Below, piece by piece: positions 25,274 through 34,162 of a DNA stretch of 64,000 nucleotides. Below the pieces are notes generated by a model. That model saw nothing but the letters and a program-made list of their open reading frames with translations, was not told the DNA's origin and did not search any database. The stretch is from NCBI GenBank assembly GCA_963702495.1, contig CAVPDA010000019.1, positions 1 through 64,000 of the forward strand, read 5' to 3'. The stretch is from CAVPDA01 sp963702495 (GTDB taxonomy: Bacteria; Pseudomonadota; Gammaproteobacteria; Burkholderiales; Rhodocyclaceae). The position numbers were made by a program, and so were the translations under genes. Position 1 is the first letter of the stretch. The number at the start of each line of letters is the position of its first letter.

Positions 25274-27472
25274 CTACCGCCCCCGCTCCTTACGCAGCAT
25301 GCCGAACAGATCGCGAACGCGGGCGCTCTGGGCCCACCGCTCGATTTCCAGCGGCAGCTTGCGCCGCCAGTTCGGGTGACGTTCGTCCGAGCCGGGCAGG
25401 TTGACCTGATCGGCGGCGCCCAGCACGTCCTCCATCTGGACCATCATCACCATCGAGGGGCTGCGGGCGAGGTAGCGGTGAACCGCCAGCGCCAATCCTT
25501 GCGTCATGTCGTCCGGCTCCCCGGCCGGCGGCGGCTCGGGCAGAACGGCCTCGCGCCGCAGCGCCTCGAACAGCCGGATCCGGTCCTTGCCGCGTCCCGC
25601 GCGCTGCGACTCGCGCATGGCCTCCGAGGGAAACTGGCCGAGCGCGTCGCGCGCGTCGATGTCGCGTCCCAGCCAGTAGCCGCGCAGCGTCGGCAAGTCG
25701 TGGGTGCTGACGCAGACCAGCGCCTGTCGCGCATACTCCTGCGGCGGCCTGAAGGCGCCGTCCCAGCCGCGCTCGAAGATCAGCACACGGTACGACAGCA
25801 CGCCCGCCTGCTCCAGGGCCGGCCGCAGCCCCTCGGGCGTGGTCCCGAGATCCTCGCCGATGACCATGCACCTGTTGCGCTGACTCTCCAGCGCCAGGAT
25901 GCCGAGCAGGTCGCTTAGCGGATAGCCGACGTAGGCGCCCTGCGCGGCTGAATCGCCGCGTGGCACCCAGAACAGGCGCATCAGGCCCATCACGTGGTCG
26001 ATGCGCAGGGCGCCGCCGCCGCGCATGCCGGCGCGCAGGGTGGCAATGAAGATCTCATAGCCGGACTGCGTGAGCCGGTGCGGCACCAGGGGCGGCAGCC
26101 CCCAGTCCTGGCCGTGGGCATTGAAGTCGTCGGGCGGCGCGCCGACATGCACGCCGAGGGCATACAGATCCCGGCTGGACCAGGCCTCCGCGCCGGCCGG
26201 GCTGATCCCGACGGCGAGATCCTGGTACACGCCGGCCGCCAGCCCGACTTGCCGCGCCCGCCGTCCCACCGCGTCCAACTGGATGTCCGCCTGCCATTGG
26301 AGGTATTCGCGGAACTCGACCTCGCTCGCGTGGCTGCGGGCGAACGCCGCGACGGCCGGCGCAGTCGGCTCGCGGAAGGCCTGCGGCCAGGCCGGCCAAC
26401 CCCAGACGCCGGGATCGGCCGCGTGGAAATGCTCCTGCAGCACCTCGAACAGGGCATGGCCGCGCAGCGCCGCACCGTGGCGCGCCTGGAACCTGCGGAA
26501 CTCGGCGGCACGCTGCGTGGCGGACGCAAGATGCCGCACGCGGCAATGCTCGTAGCATTGCCGCAGAACCGCCGTCTTGGCCGCGGCCACTCCCGGGTAG
26601 TCCACCAGATCGGTCGCGCGCAGGCGTCGCAGCCGGTCCTGGAACGACGCCTCGCCGACCACCGCCCGGATCGCCTCGCTTTCCGCGAAATCCGGCACCG
26701 CCTCGACGTCGATGTAAAGGGTGTTCAGGAACAACCGGCTCGACGGGCTGTAGGGACTGGCCTGCGCCGGATCGTGGGGGAACAGGGCGTGGAGCGGATT
26801 GACGCCGACGATGCCGGCTCCGGCCTGACTGCAGAGCTCGACCAGGCGCAGCAGATCCGTGAAGTCCCCCATGCCCCAGTTGCGCTGTGAGCGCAGCGCA
26901 TAGACCTGCACCGCCGGCCCCCAGATGCGGCCCCCGGCCTCGATCGCCGGCGGCAGGTGGCAGCGCTGCGGCGCAACGATGAGCGGCATGCCCGCCAGCC
27001 GCTCGGGCGCATCCGCCAGTGCTTCGATCTCCAAGCGGTGATAGCCGGTCTGCTCCACTGCGGGCAGCGGCAGCGAGTAGCGGCGGCAGACGACCGAATC
27101 GACGCTGCGCTCGGCGCTCTGGCGGAGCTCCTCGGGCATCACCTGTCCGCCCAGGCGCGTCCCGTCTTCGAGAGTGAGCCGCCATTCGAGGCGCCGCCCG
27201 GCCGCCGCCGCAGGTAGCGTCAGTTCGACGCTGCCGGCTTCGCCGGCGCGCAGCACCCGCACCGGCGGCAGAACGCGCCGCCAGGACTGCGCCTCGAAGC
27301 CGTCGAGCGCCCGGCCGAACTCGGCGCCCTGCGCGGCCTCCATGTGCATGGCGGCGAGCAGCGTGCGCAGGGTTCGCTCCGGCACGACGCGGTGCGCGCC
27401 GTCAATCTGGTGGTATTCCCGCGCGATGCCGGACGCCGCGCAGAGTTCCTCCAGGTCGTCTCGATCGGCCAT
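25274..27472 (-). CDS. malQ: 4-alpha-glucanotransferase
   Basis: 732 aa, complete GH77 family enzyme (disproportionating enzyme, amylomaltase). It moves maltodextrin segments between glucan chains during glycogen/maltose metabolism in the cytoplasm. GH77 motifs: WGPAVQVYALRSQRNWGMGD, ASPYSPSSRLFLNTLYID, GGGALRIDHVMGLMRLFWVP (nucleophile Asp in RIDH), MVIGEDLGTTPEG (acid/base Glu) and CVSTHDLPTLRGYW (third Asp). An N-terminal ~150-residue extension before the barrel is typical of proteobacterial MalQ. The ATG at 27472 is the first of a long open frame. No other glycogen genes are adjacent. Confidence 0.93.
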   Translation of the reverse strand: MADRDDLEELCAASGIAREYHQIDGAHRVVPERTLRTLLAAMHMEAAQGAEFGRALDGFEAQSWRRVLPPVRVLRAGEAGSVELTLPAAAAGRRLEWRLTLEDGTRLGGQVMPEELRQSAERSVDSVVCRRYSLPLPAVEQTGYHRLEIEALADAPERLAGMPLIVAPQRCHLPPAIEAGGRIWGPAVQVYALRSQRNWGMGDFTDLLRLVELCSQAGAGIVGVNPLHALFPHDPAQASPYSPSSRLFLNTLYIDVEAVPDFAESEAIRAVVGEASFQDRLRRLRATDLVDYPGVAAAKTAVLRQCYEHCRVRHLASATQRAAEFRRFQARHGAALRGHALFEVLQEHFHAADPGVWGWPAWPQAFREPTAPAVAAFARSHASEVEFREYLQWQADIQLDAVGRRARQVGLAAGVYQDLAVGISPAGAEAWSSRDLYALGVHVGAPPDDFNAHGQDWGLPPLVPHRLTQSGYEIFIATLRAGMRGGGALRIDHVMGLMRLFWVPRGDSAAQGAYVGYPLSDLLGILALESQRNRCMVIGEDLGTTPEGLRPALEQAGVLSYRVLIFERGWDGAFRPPQEYARQALVCVSTHDLPTLRGYWLGRDIDARDALGQFPSEAMRESQRAGRGKDRIRLFEALRREAVLPEPPPAGEPDDMTQGLALAVHRYLARSPSMVMMVQMEDVLGAADQVNLPGSDERHPNWRRKLPLEIERWAQSARVRDLFGMLRKERGR

Positions 27473-27724
27473 GTGGGCGCCTCCCGAAATTCGGGGAAGT
27501 TACCACGGTTGTCCGAGCAAGGAGCGCATGGCGAACCCGGCCGCCACGGCCCCTGCCGCGGGGCCGCTCGCGAAAGGCCGCGCCGAATCGGGCAGGCCGC
27601 TCGGCGGCGGCCTCGATACCCTGGGAGGAGATTTGCGCGCTATCTGCGGAAGTCGATCTCGTGCGCCTCAGCCGACGGGTCTGCGGCCGACTTGACGGCA
27701 TCGTACTAGTCGCCGCGCTTGTAG

Positions 27725-27910
27725 ATGCCTTTGCCGACGTTCGCGTACCGCAAGTGCAGCGCCGAGATGCGGATCATCGCCTTCATCACCGAGGCGCCGA
27801 CCGTGCGCGACATCCGAGATTACGCCGGTAAGCCGACGGTGGCAAAATCGGCTCGACGGTTCAGCGGCTGCTTTACGGCAACGATCCCCAATGGCAGCCC
27901 CCGGCCATGA
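27725..27910 (+). pseudogene. IS91-family transposase C-terminal remnant
   Basis: Reads FAYRKCSAEMRIIAFITEAP then TVRDIRDYAGKP, matching the cysteine-containing C-terminal tail of IS91/Y2-type transposases (CxxCxGxMRIIAFI). Only about 60 residues remain and the usual first Cys pair is partly lost. Confidence 0.55.
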
Positions 27911-27918
27911 GCGGACGG

Positions 27919-28527
27919 TCACTCGAAGCGGGACAAGAGTCCTTTCAATTCGGCGTCTTGCAGGCGCGCTGCGAGCGTCGCAGCCCGTGGCGGCGCCAAC
28001 CACAACAATTCGGCGAGCAGGGGCCAGGCGGCAGCCAACCCGGAGACTCGGTACTCGGCTTCCACTTTCCACGCCAGCGGCGCGGGCTGTCGTCTCCACG
28101 ACGCAATGGCTTCGATTTTGCGGGCGGCTTCAGCCGCGTTGCCGGCCCGCAGCAGCAGCGACGCCACGTGCAGTTCCTCGTTGCTTGGATCGAATCGGAA
28201 GTCCGCGATAGCCGTGGCCAAGTCGGTCCACAGCGGCGACAGCCATGCGCCGGCCGCGGCGCCAAGCACACGCTGCGCTGCCGTCACGGCGTTCTCGGTC
28301 AAACGCAGGACCTCGGTCGCCGTCGCCCGATCCGGTGGCCCCATTATTGACAGGCGCAGGCGTTCGAGCAATTGGGTAAATGCCGGCAGCAGGGGATCGC
28401 CTGCGTACTCGGCGGCGAGTGCTGCAATGGCTCGGGTAATGGCTGCGACATCACGGGTGCGCAGCGCGTCGATTGCCGCGTTGCGCAGCATCACGTCGCG
28501 GCTGTGTTCGAAGATATCGAGCTGCAT
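27919..28527 (-). CDS. conserved hypothetical protein, ~202 aa
   Basis: ATG at 28527 gives MQLDIFEHSRDVMLRNAAID, which looks like the family N-terminus; ATG 28551 is an alternative adding eight residues. The rest is entirely helical (AITRAIAALAAEYAGDPLLP, RLTENAVTAAQRVLG) with repeated tetratricopeptide-like pairs, ending in LKGLLSRFE. No enzyme motif. It lies close to the toxin-antitoxin pair but on a separate start. Confidence 0.6.
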   Translation of the reverse strand: MQLDIFEHSRDVMLRNAAIDALRTRDVAAITRAIAALAAEYAGDPLLPAFTQLLERLRLSIMGPPDRATATEVLRLTENAVTAAQRVLGAAAGAWLSPLWTDLATAIADFRFDPSNEELHVASLLLRAGNAAEAARKIEAIASWRRQPAPLAWKVEAEYRVSGLAAAWPLLAELLWLAPPRAATLAARLQDAELKGLLSRFE

Positions 28528-28620
28528 CGGCATTGTCCCGGGCGGAATCATCCCGCCGTTGCCGTGAGCGAGCGTGGCCTTTCTGGCTCGATCGTGGCGG
28601 CGGCGCGCCGAATGTTCGAT

Positions 28621-28941
28621 CTACTCGAACAGGTCTGCGTGGTTTCCGGCGCGCGTGAAGATGATGGAGCCATCGGCGCGCAAATCATAGACAAGCAGAA
28701 AGTCCCCGCCGATGTGGCATTCGCGGAAGCCTTTCCAGTCGCCGGTGAGTTCGTGGTCGAGATATTCCGGCGGCAGGGGGCCGTCATTGGCAATCAGCAG
28801 CAACATCGCCTCCTTCATGCGACGCATGTCGTAGCGGCCCGAATGGCTCAGGCGCACCCAGTCCTTCTCGAATTGCTTGGTTCTATCGCTGCTTCTTGGC
28901 AGGCTTGCGCGCTTTTGCTGCGCCGGCTTTTTCGAGGTCAT
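28621..28941 (-). CDS. YafQ/RelE-type toxin
   Basis: ATG at 28941 gives MTSKKPAQQKRASLPRSSDR, then the RelE-superfamily fold: TKQFEKDWVRLSHSGRYDMR, DHELTGDWKGFRECHIGGDF and LLVYDLRADGSIIFTRAG, ending in NHADLFE. The DHxLxGxWKGxRECHIxxDxLLVY signature is YafQ. YafQ cleaves mRNA on the ribosome; the conserved catalytic His in HADLF is present. It overlaps the antitoxin end by 59 bp, consistent with coupled translation. Confidence 0.85.
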   Translation of the reverse strand: MTSKKPAQQKRASLPRSSDRTKQFEKDWVRLSHSGRYDMRRMKEAMLLLIANDGPLPPEYLDHELTGDWKGFRECHIGGDFLLVYDLRADGSIIFTRAGNHADLFE

Positions 28942-29191
28942 CGAACAGCTCCTGAGCGGCGCCAAAGCGCGCTTTGCCGATCGAACGAGCTTCCTTCATG
29001 GCGGCAACCGTCCGCGCATTGGGCGTGCGCACCTCGAACGGCAATCCGCGCTGGACCACCACCTGGCGCAGGAACAGCCGGATCGCATCGCTCAGGTTCA
29101 GGCCACACTCGGCCAGCACTTCGGCAGCGCGGTCCTTCAGTTCCGGTTCAATACGGGAGCGAACGTCGGTAGTCTTGAGGGTTGACAGCAT
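28883..29191 (-). CDS. DinJ/RelB-type antitoxin
   Basis: ATG at 29191, preceded by AAAGGAATCCGAG. 102 aa. The N-terminus has a ribbon-helix-helix (TTDVRSRIEPELKDRAAEVL, then AECGLNLSDAIRLFLRQVV); the middle (LPFEVRTPNARTVAAMKEAR) wraps the toxin; the C-terminus is a Lys/Ala-rich tail (KARKPAKKQR). It binds and neutralises the toxin downstream and represses the promoter through the palindrome at 29283-29294. Confidence 0.85.
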   Translation of the reverse strand: MLSTLKTTDVRSRIEPELKDRAAEVLAECGLNLSDAIRLFLRQVVVQRGLPFEVRTPNARTVAAMKEARSIGKARFGAAQELFDDLEKAGAAKARKPAKKQR

Positions 29192-29281
29192 CTCGGATTC
29201 CTTTGCGGCCTCCCCGTCTGGCGCAGGGCAGGAAGCGACATCACATCGGCCCAGCCTTGAATGGACGCCTGACGTAGGTTC

Positions 29282-29310
29282 AATGTAGCTACATCTGTGA
29301 GAGCTGTCAA
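29282..29310 (-). promoter_or_regulatory. toxin-antitoxin promoter with palindromic operator
   Basis: On the minus strand TTGACA and TACATT are separated by 17 bp, a near-consensus sigma-70 promoter about 90 bp upstream of the antitoxin ATG. The -10 overlaps the perfect 12-bp palindrome ATGTAGCTACAT (29283-29294), a natural site for ribbon-helix-helix autorepression. Confidence 0.75.
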
Positions 29311-29614
29311 TGCTTCCTTCGGCCTTGGCCCGGCAATCCGTCGGTGCCGCCAGTTCGTTTCGGGGGCGGCCTCCTTCAATGTCGGGTACCGACAACTCCG
29401 CCACGCCAGCGCAGGCACGTACTTCCGGCCAGTTCCAGCCGGTCAGCTATTCTCCAGAGCAGTCTGTTGAACGGCCGCTTCACTCCGAAGCCGGCCATGT
29501 ACGACGGTGCAATTCGGCCAGAGCAGATGGATGTCGCTCACCAATGATTGCCGTTGTCCTGCGTTCGCTCTCGAATCGCAGCTAGGCCAATTGGACTGGT
29601 GAATTGCTTCAATC
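29311..29614. other. intergenic, no supported gene
   Basis: About 300 bp between the TA promoter and the transposon. Contains a GAACGGCCGCTTC motif in a low-coding stretch. No gene seen. Confidence 0.3.
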
Positions 29615-29656
29615 TTCTTGTCCTCAAGAGTCCCGAGTTTGTCCCCGGGACTGACC

Positions 29657-31057
29657 TCATGAGGCCAACCGGAACATCTCTACGTTACCGGGGTCTTGCC
29701 TTTCGACGATGAATTTCGCGAGGAAATTGCATGGGACGGCATTCAGGAGAAATTCGGGCAGGCTCTGGCGTAACGCATTGGCGACAACGAACTCAGATGG
29801 AGGAATGCCGGGGCGAATAGTCCGGAGCCAGGAGCCGAAGGAGTTCCAGACGGGCTTGGGAAAGGCGACTGCCAGGTACTGAAGCAATCCCTGGCAGACG
29901 ACGCCGGCCTGGATGAACACATGATAGGCGTGGATCTTGCGCTTGATGGCGTTGCGGTAGTCGAGCGACTCGCGATGAAGATGTTGATTACCGTTGCGGC
30001 GGCGAAGCGGCTTCATGTCTTGCATCCAGAAATGGTAGGCGAACGCACCGATCAGACGTACAGCCTGTTTGAAGCTGTGTTCGATCTTGAAGCGCAGCCC
30101 GTAGAGGCGAATGATCTCGATGGCGCTCAAGGAGGTGTCCGTGCACATCAACAGGCAGGGGCCTCGGGAAGGATGAATGACCGCCACGAAGCGCACCAGC
30201 CGGCCGGCCGGACGCCACAGTAAATCGCTGACCCGATACTCGATCGTGACGTTGTGCTCGCCGTAGACGGGGCTCGCGGCCGATTGCATGGACTGCGGGT
30301 CGTTCAGCAGTGATTTGAGCTTGAGCTTCGTGCCGTAGAGCCGGGGCCGGCCTCTTTTGCGCGGGCCCGGCTGCAAGTACGGAGCATAGGCGACTGCATT
30401 GGATTTCACCCGGGTGACCAGGTGGTTGCTCTGATCGAGCAAACCGTTGACGATTTTGCGGGCCGCGTAGTACGCATCGGCCACGAAGTAGAACGGATCC
30501 TGGATCGCGATGATCCCGAGCAGCGCGAGCATTTTGTCAAGCAGGGTACGCCGATCGCGATTGGACCACACCAGACCTTCGTGGATGCGCACGGCCAGCG
30601 GTAGCGCGAAGACACTCTGAGCGGCCTGTACCAGCACGCTCACAGCCTGCAACGAATGCCCCATGATGTATTCCGGTTTGGTGTTCGATTCTGACTGTTG
30701 ATGCAGCAGCTTCACGCCGGGCATCTTCTTGCCGCACTTGGGTGCCTTGATGCCGTCGCCGACCAGGACGCGCCGGCCGTTGATGCGCAGCGGCTCAGGC
30801 AACAGGTGCAGCACCGCCTGTGTCCACAGCGCCGAGAGCCGATCGAGCTGCACGGCGCTGCTATGAAAGCTATCGAGCAGCTTGTTGTAGAAGCGAGGCG
30901 TTAGCTTCAGCGCCCGCACGACGCTGGTCACCCCCAGCAGCTCGGTGCGCACCGTCAAGCCTGCCACGGCCGTGGCGAACCACATGAAGCTGCGCAGGCG
31001 CGAGAACGCCGGGCGCAGCAACCGAATTGCGTCCCACCAGGAAATCCACAGCGACAT
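29657..31057 (-). CDS. DDE transposase of the three-gene transposon (IS4-superfamily-like)
   Basis: ATG at 31057 follows GACGGGAGGGGGCG, which I prefer to the upstream start at 31141. About 466 aa. The catalytic Asp residues are probably in RVLVGDGIKAPKCG and FYFVADAYYAARKI, and the Glu in YGLRFKIEHSFKQAVRLIGA. The layout (long N-terminal domain, late YxxRFKIEHSFK) is that of DDE_Tnp_1-type enzymes. Complete. It transposes the element with an 8-bp duplication. Confidence 0.85.
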   Translation of the reverse strand: MSLWISWWDAIRLLRPAFSRLRSFMWFATAVAGLTVRTELLGVTSVVRALKLTPRFYNKLLDSFHSSAVQLDRLSALWTQAVLHLLPEPLRINGRRVLVGDGIKAPKCGKKMPGVKLLHQQSESNTKPEYIMGHSLQAVSVLVQAAQSVFALPLAVRIHEGLVWSNRDRRTLLDKMLALLGIIAIQDPFYFVADAYYAARKIVNGLLDQSNHLVTRVKSNAVAYAPYLQPGPRKRGRPRLYGTKLKLKSLLNDPQSMQSAASPVYGEHNVTIEYRVSDLLWRPAGRLVRFVAVIHPSRGPCLLMCTDTSLSAIEIIRLYGLRFKIEHSFKQAVRLIGAFAYHFWMQDMKPLRRRNGNQHLHRESLDYRNAIKRKIHAYHVFIQAGVVCQGLLQYLAVAFPKPVWNSFGSWLRTIRPGIPPSEFVVANALRQSLPEFLLNAVPCNFLAKFIVERQDPGNVEMFRLAS

Positions 31058-31089
31058 CGCCCCCTCCCGTCGGTAGTTGTCAATATGGT

Positions 31090-31107
31090 ATAGCATGTGT
31101 ATGCTAT
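31090..31107. promoter_or_regulatory. inverted repeat between divergent transposon genes
   Basis: ATAGCAT-GTGT-ATGCTAT is a perfect 7-bp inverted repeat centred 14 bp before the start of the DUF6788-like gene and 33 bp from the transposase start. It is well placed as an operator controlling both divergent genes. Confidence 0.5.
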
Positions 31108-31111
31108 CCTT

Positions 31112-31426
31112 ATGACACAAAAGCGACTCGCGCAGATCCAAAAGCGCATTGCCAGGATCAAGGCAGAACTGGCGGCAATCGATGAGATGCGGCCGGGATC
31201 GCTAACGCGCCAGTACAAAGATCCCGAGAGCCAAAGCGGGGCCTACTACCAGCTCAGCTATACACGGGAGATGAAGAGCCGCACCGAATACATTGCACGC
31301 GAGAGCCTGCGCGATGTGCGCCGCCAGATCGCCAACTACAAGCGCTTCAAGGCCCTGAGCGCAGAATGGATCGCCTTGGGCATTGAGCACAGTCGCCTGA
31401 AGATGAAACTCGCGCGCAGGCGCTAA
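31112..31426 (+). CDS. DUF6788-like transposon accessory protein, 104 aa
   Basis: ATG at 31112. Helical N-terminus (KRLAQIQKRIARIKAELAAI), then SGAYYQLSYTREMKSRTEYI and RRQIANYKRFKALSAEWIAL. This matches the DUF6788 layout (YYxLSYxxxxKxxxxYV then NYKRFKxL), although the CGKPGC cysteine motif of many relatives is missing. The role is unknown; here it is encoded inside a mobile element whose ends and target duplication are visible, opposite to the transposase. It may bind the nearby palindrome or assist transposition. Confidence 0.7.
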   Translation: MTQKRLAQIQKRIARIKAELAAIDEMRPGSLTRQYKDPESQSGAYYQLSYTREMKSRTEYIARESLRDVRRQIANYKRFKALSAEWIALGIEHSRLKMKLARRR

Positions 31427-31449
31427 CCCAGCAGTGCTATGCTTACCTG

Positions 31450-31857
31450 ATGGGCAAACAGCATGACAAACATCCCTTCGAGGACAATCCTTTACTCGAA
31501 GGTTTTGCCGGCTGGATGGACTCTGCCGAAGGGGAGCTCTCCAGTGAAGTGTTGGATGCTGTGTGGATGTTGCTAGAAAAGGTCGATGTTGACGCCAAGA
31601 GTCGCAAGATCATCTGGGAAGATGGGAAACGGCTTTCGATTACCGAGTCCGTGCAACGCATTCACGCGGGCTGCCCAGAGTTTCCGCTCGAGCTGATCGA
31701 AACGCATCTGATCGGATGGCTCGAAATGGAGTTTGCCCCACCCACCTCTTCTCAGGAGCAATTGGACGAGCTAGATCGGCTCACCGAGAACTGGATCGAG
31801 GACCACGAGCGGCGAACCGAGGCCGCGCGAAAACGGGGGAGAACTCGGCACTCTTGA
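31450..31857 (+). CDS. transposon passenger protein, 135 aa, unknown
   Basis: Starts MGKQHDKHPFEDNPLLEGFA and ends RKRGRTRHS. Acidic with a helical middle (SSEVLDAVWMLLEKVDVDAK) and a charged C-terminus (LDRLTENWIEDHERRTEAAR). No known domain. It lies 23 bp after the DUF6788-like gene, same strand, and its stop falls in the right terminal repeat, which ties it to the element. A truncated copy of its 3' end is at 42261-42350. Confidence 0.65.
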   Translation: MGKQHDKHPFEDNPLLEGFAGWMDSAEGELSSEVLDAVWMLLEKVDVDAKSRKIIWEDGKRLSITESVQRIHAGCPEFPLELIETHLIGWLEMEFAPPTSSQEQLDELDRLTENWIEDHERRTEAARKRGRTRHS

Positions 31858-32291
31858 GTTCTTGTCCACGACGGGCCAGAAATCATCTTGGTCGGGTGGA
31901 GCAGGCCCAGTGCCATCACTGCTTCGTCGGGCGGTTGTCTCCGGCTCAAGACCTGCGAGCTGAACTGCCACATAGGACCTTTCTTCAGCGTCAGATTGCA
32001 TACTTCCCTTGCATCGTTCGACTTGCGATGGACTGAGTCAATAATGCCGACAACGAACCTTCCGCGATGCGGCCGGGCGCCAACTCCAATCAGGTATTTC
32101 TCAGCTACAGCCGCGCCGACCGCGCCGCGTGCATCGCGCTGCGCTTGGCGCTCGAGCAGGCCGGGCTCACGGATTTCCGCGATGAGGATGCAATTCGCGT
32201 CGGCGACCACTGGATGGCGCGGCTGGAGGAGGCCCTGCAAGGCTGTTCGGCTTTCGTGCTGCTGGTCGGGCGAGACGGCGTACAGCACTAG

Positions 32292-34162
32292 CCCTACCTT
32301 CGCACTGCACATGGACGGATCGCTTGTTTTCCGCCGTCAGTCATGGCTTTGCAGGGCGAGCAGTAATAGATGAAAGAATATCAGGAAACCATTTATCTAG
32401 CTCGAAGACCTTCACCGCGCGGCGCTGCTCCGCGGTGAGCTCTGGCGCCAGCATCACCGTGGGCCTTCGTCCCGGGCCTCCGGTCGTAGTGCGCACCAGT
32501 GTGGTCTTGATCTGTGCCAGGTCCTCCAGCATCCGACGGGCCGAAGCGTCCGGGGTGAGCGCGATCCTCGCCAGGCTCACGAGCATCAAACCCAGAACAG
32601 TGGCAAAGGTGTGCAATCGTATCGACCCATCGGCCCACTGATGCGACGGTCCCCAGGGGACTACGCCGCCCTTCTTCGCTCTGCGGAACAACTCCTCGAC
32701 GTTCCACTGACCCCGGAAGGCGTACACGATGCGCCCCGTGCTCCAGTGGTGGCGATCCGTGCACAGCACCCGTCGGCCCAGCCGGGTCTTCTCCAGCTCG
32801 CGGCGCTTGGCGGCATCCACCTCCCAGTGCAGCGTTGGCGCCTTGTCTGTTCCCGCGATGGTGCTCACCACGAAGCTCGACAGATGCTCTCGAGCAAGCG
32901 CCTTCTTGACTCGATCCTCCAGACGGCTGCGCGAGATGAGACCCTTGTGGATCAGCGCCTCGAGCTTGCGCAGTTCCACTTTGGCCTTGCGCAGGGCCGC
33001 AGCGACCCCGCGCTTTTGCCCTTCGAGCAATTCCAGGCTCTCCACCACGACCAGCGTACGATCCAACTCTCCCACAGGGATTCGCATCCGTGCGGCTCGA
33101 ACCTCGCTGAGCTTGCCCGTCAGCGGCTTCATCGCGCCTCGCTGCGCGGCCATTTGCAACGCCTCTTCCGCCGCCTTGTGTCCAAGCGGCAGCGAGATAA
33201 GGCTGTAGTAGCCCGCGGCATCGAGTTCCAGCTCGAGTTGCGGGCTCCAAAACCCGCCATCTCGCACCAGCGTGCGCTGCGCCGGCCGCCGCCGACCCTC
33301 ACCACGATCGAGGGCCTCGTGCAATTCTGCCAATCCCCCGAGGCAGGCCGCCAGCACAGACTGGTCCGAGCCGTTGCCGTTGTAGGTCCGATACAGCAGC
33401 GGCACATGCCCCGTCTCGCTGACCAAGACGCCGAGTCCCACCACGCGCAGATCCTTACGCTTGCTCTTGGCGTGTCCGCGCTGGGCGAGCTCACCTGGCG
33501 TTAACGTGGCAATGTGGGTGTCGAAGTTGGTCGTGTCGAACGCGAGCACGTCTGCCGATAACTCGAAGCGGGCGACCGCCACCTTCGAGATCGCCACCTG
33601 TGCCTGCTCCAATTCGCGCTCGGTGACCTGCTGGGCTACGCGATGAAACGCCTGACCGGTGAACGCCGACCCCGGCAAACAAGACACGCGCGGCAGGCTG
33701 GCATCGAGAAACTCCCCAAGGTCGCGTTTAGGTCCGGGCGAACACGCGCGCTGGATCGCCACTGCCACAGCCAACTCGCCCACCGAGGGTCCAGCCTTGG
33801 CGCCGAGCCCTCCGCACGCCCGATCGATGAGCGCGACCAGATCGAGCTGCTCGGCCACCCAGACCAGCGCGCCGACGTCACCCAGCGCGCGCGTCCCGAC
33901 CGTGTGCGTCGCACTCAGATCCGCCACGGGCGCCGGCGCCGCCGGCCCGAGCACGACTTGGCGTGCCACGGAGCGACCCGCCTTGGCGTCCCACACTGAC
34001 TGCGCAGCGATGCGGTAGCGCCGGCCGCTGACTTCTCGTTCGAATATATGCATGTTCCTTCATGTATTCTATTTGAAGCAAACGGAGAAGGCAAATCCAG
34101 CCTCGGCAAGGCTTCTCGGTGCGGTAACCACCCGAGTTGCCTTCTGGATTGCGAAGGTAGGG
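32292..34162 (-). mobile_element. IS1634-family element
   Basis: Inverted repeats CCCTACCTTCGCA (32292-32304) and TGCGAAGGTAGGG (34150-34162) bound the element, and CTAG lies directly outside both ends (32288-32291 and 34163-34166). It sits inside the TIR gene. Confidence 0.85.
32341..34053 (-). CDS. IS1634-family transposase
   Basis: 570 aa. N-terminal MHIFEREVSGRRYRI, catalytic SADVLAFDTTNFDTHIATL (first Asp), QRTLVRDGGFWSPQLE (second Asp) and YAFRGQWNVEELFRRAKKGG (Glu). A long linker holds a helical region (LRKAKVELRKLEALIHKGLI). The protein looks complete. It starts at 34053, 97-110 bp inside the right repeat. Confidence 0.9.
   Translation of the reverse strand: MHIFEREVSGRRYRIAAQSVWDAKAGRSVARQVVLGPAAPAPVADLSATHTVGTRALGDVGALVWVAEQLDLVALIDRACGGLGAKAGPSVGELAVAVAIQRACSPGPKRDLGEFLDASLPRVSCLPGSAFTGQAFHRVAQQVTERELEQAQVAISKVAVARFELSADVLAFDTTNFDTHIATLTPGELAQRGHAKSKRKDLRVVGLGVLVSETGHVPLLYRTYNGNGSDQSVLAACLGGLAELHEALDRGEGRRRPAQRTLVRDGGFWSPQLELELDAAGYYSLISLPLGHKAAEEALQMAAQRGAMKPLTGKLSEVRAARMRIPVGELDRTLVVVESLELLEGQKRGVAAALRKAKVELRKLEALIHKGLISRSRLEDRVKKALAREHLSSFVVSTIAGTDKAPTLHWEVDAAKRRELEKTRLGRRVLCTDRHHWSTGRIVYAFRGQWNVEELFRRAKKGGVVPWGPSHQWADGSIRLHTFATVLGLMLVSLARIALTPDASARRMLEDLAQIKTTLVRTTTGGPGRRPTVMLAPELTAEQRRAVKVFELDKWFPDILSSITARPAKP

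Larger units (their letters stand above)
29623..31858. mobile_element. three-gene transposon with TIRs and 8-bp target duplication
   Basis: Left end CTCAAGAGTCCCGAGTT (29623-29639) and right end AACTCGGCACTCTTGAG (31842-31858) are inverted repeats matching at 16 of 17 bases. The flanks carry a perfect 8-bp direct repeat TTCTTGTC at 29615-29622 and 31859-31866. The unit thus carries a transposase gene on the minus strand and two small genes on the plus strand. The right repeat overlaps the stop of the last gene, so all three genes are part of the element. A 90-bp piece of another copy lies at 42261-42350. Confidence 0.88.

Noticed and set aside
25994..26890. 298-residue plus-strand frame over malQ
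   Set aside because: Antisense of a well-conserved enzyme; no domain or ribosome site.
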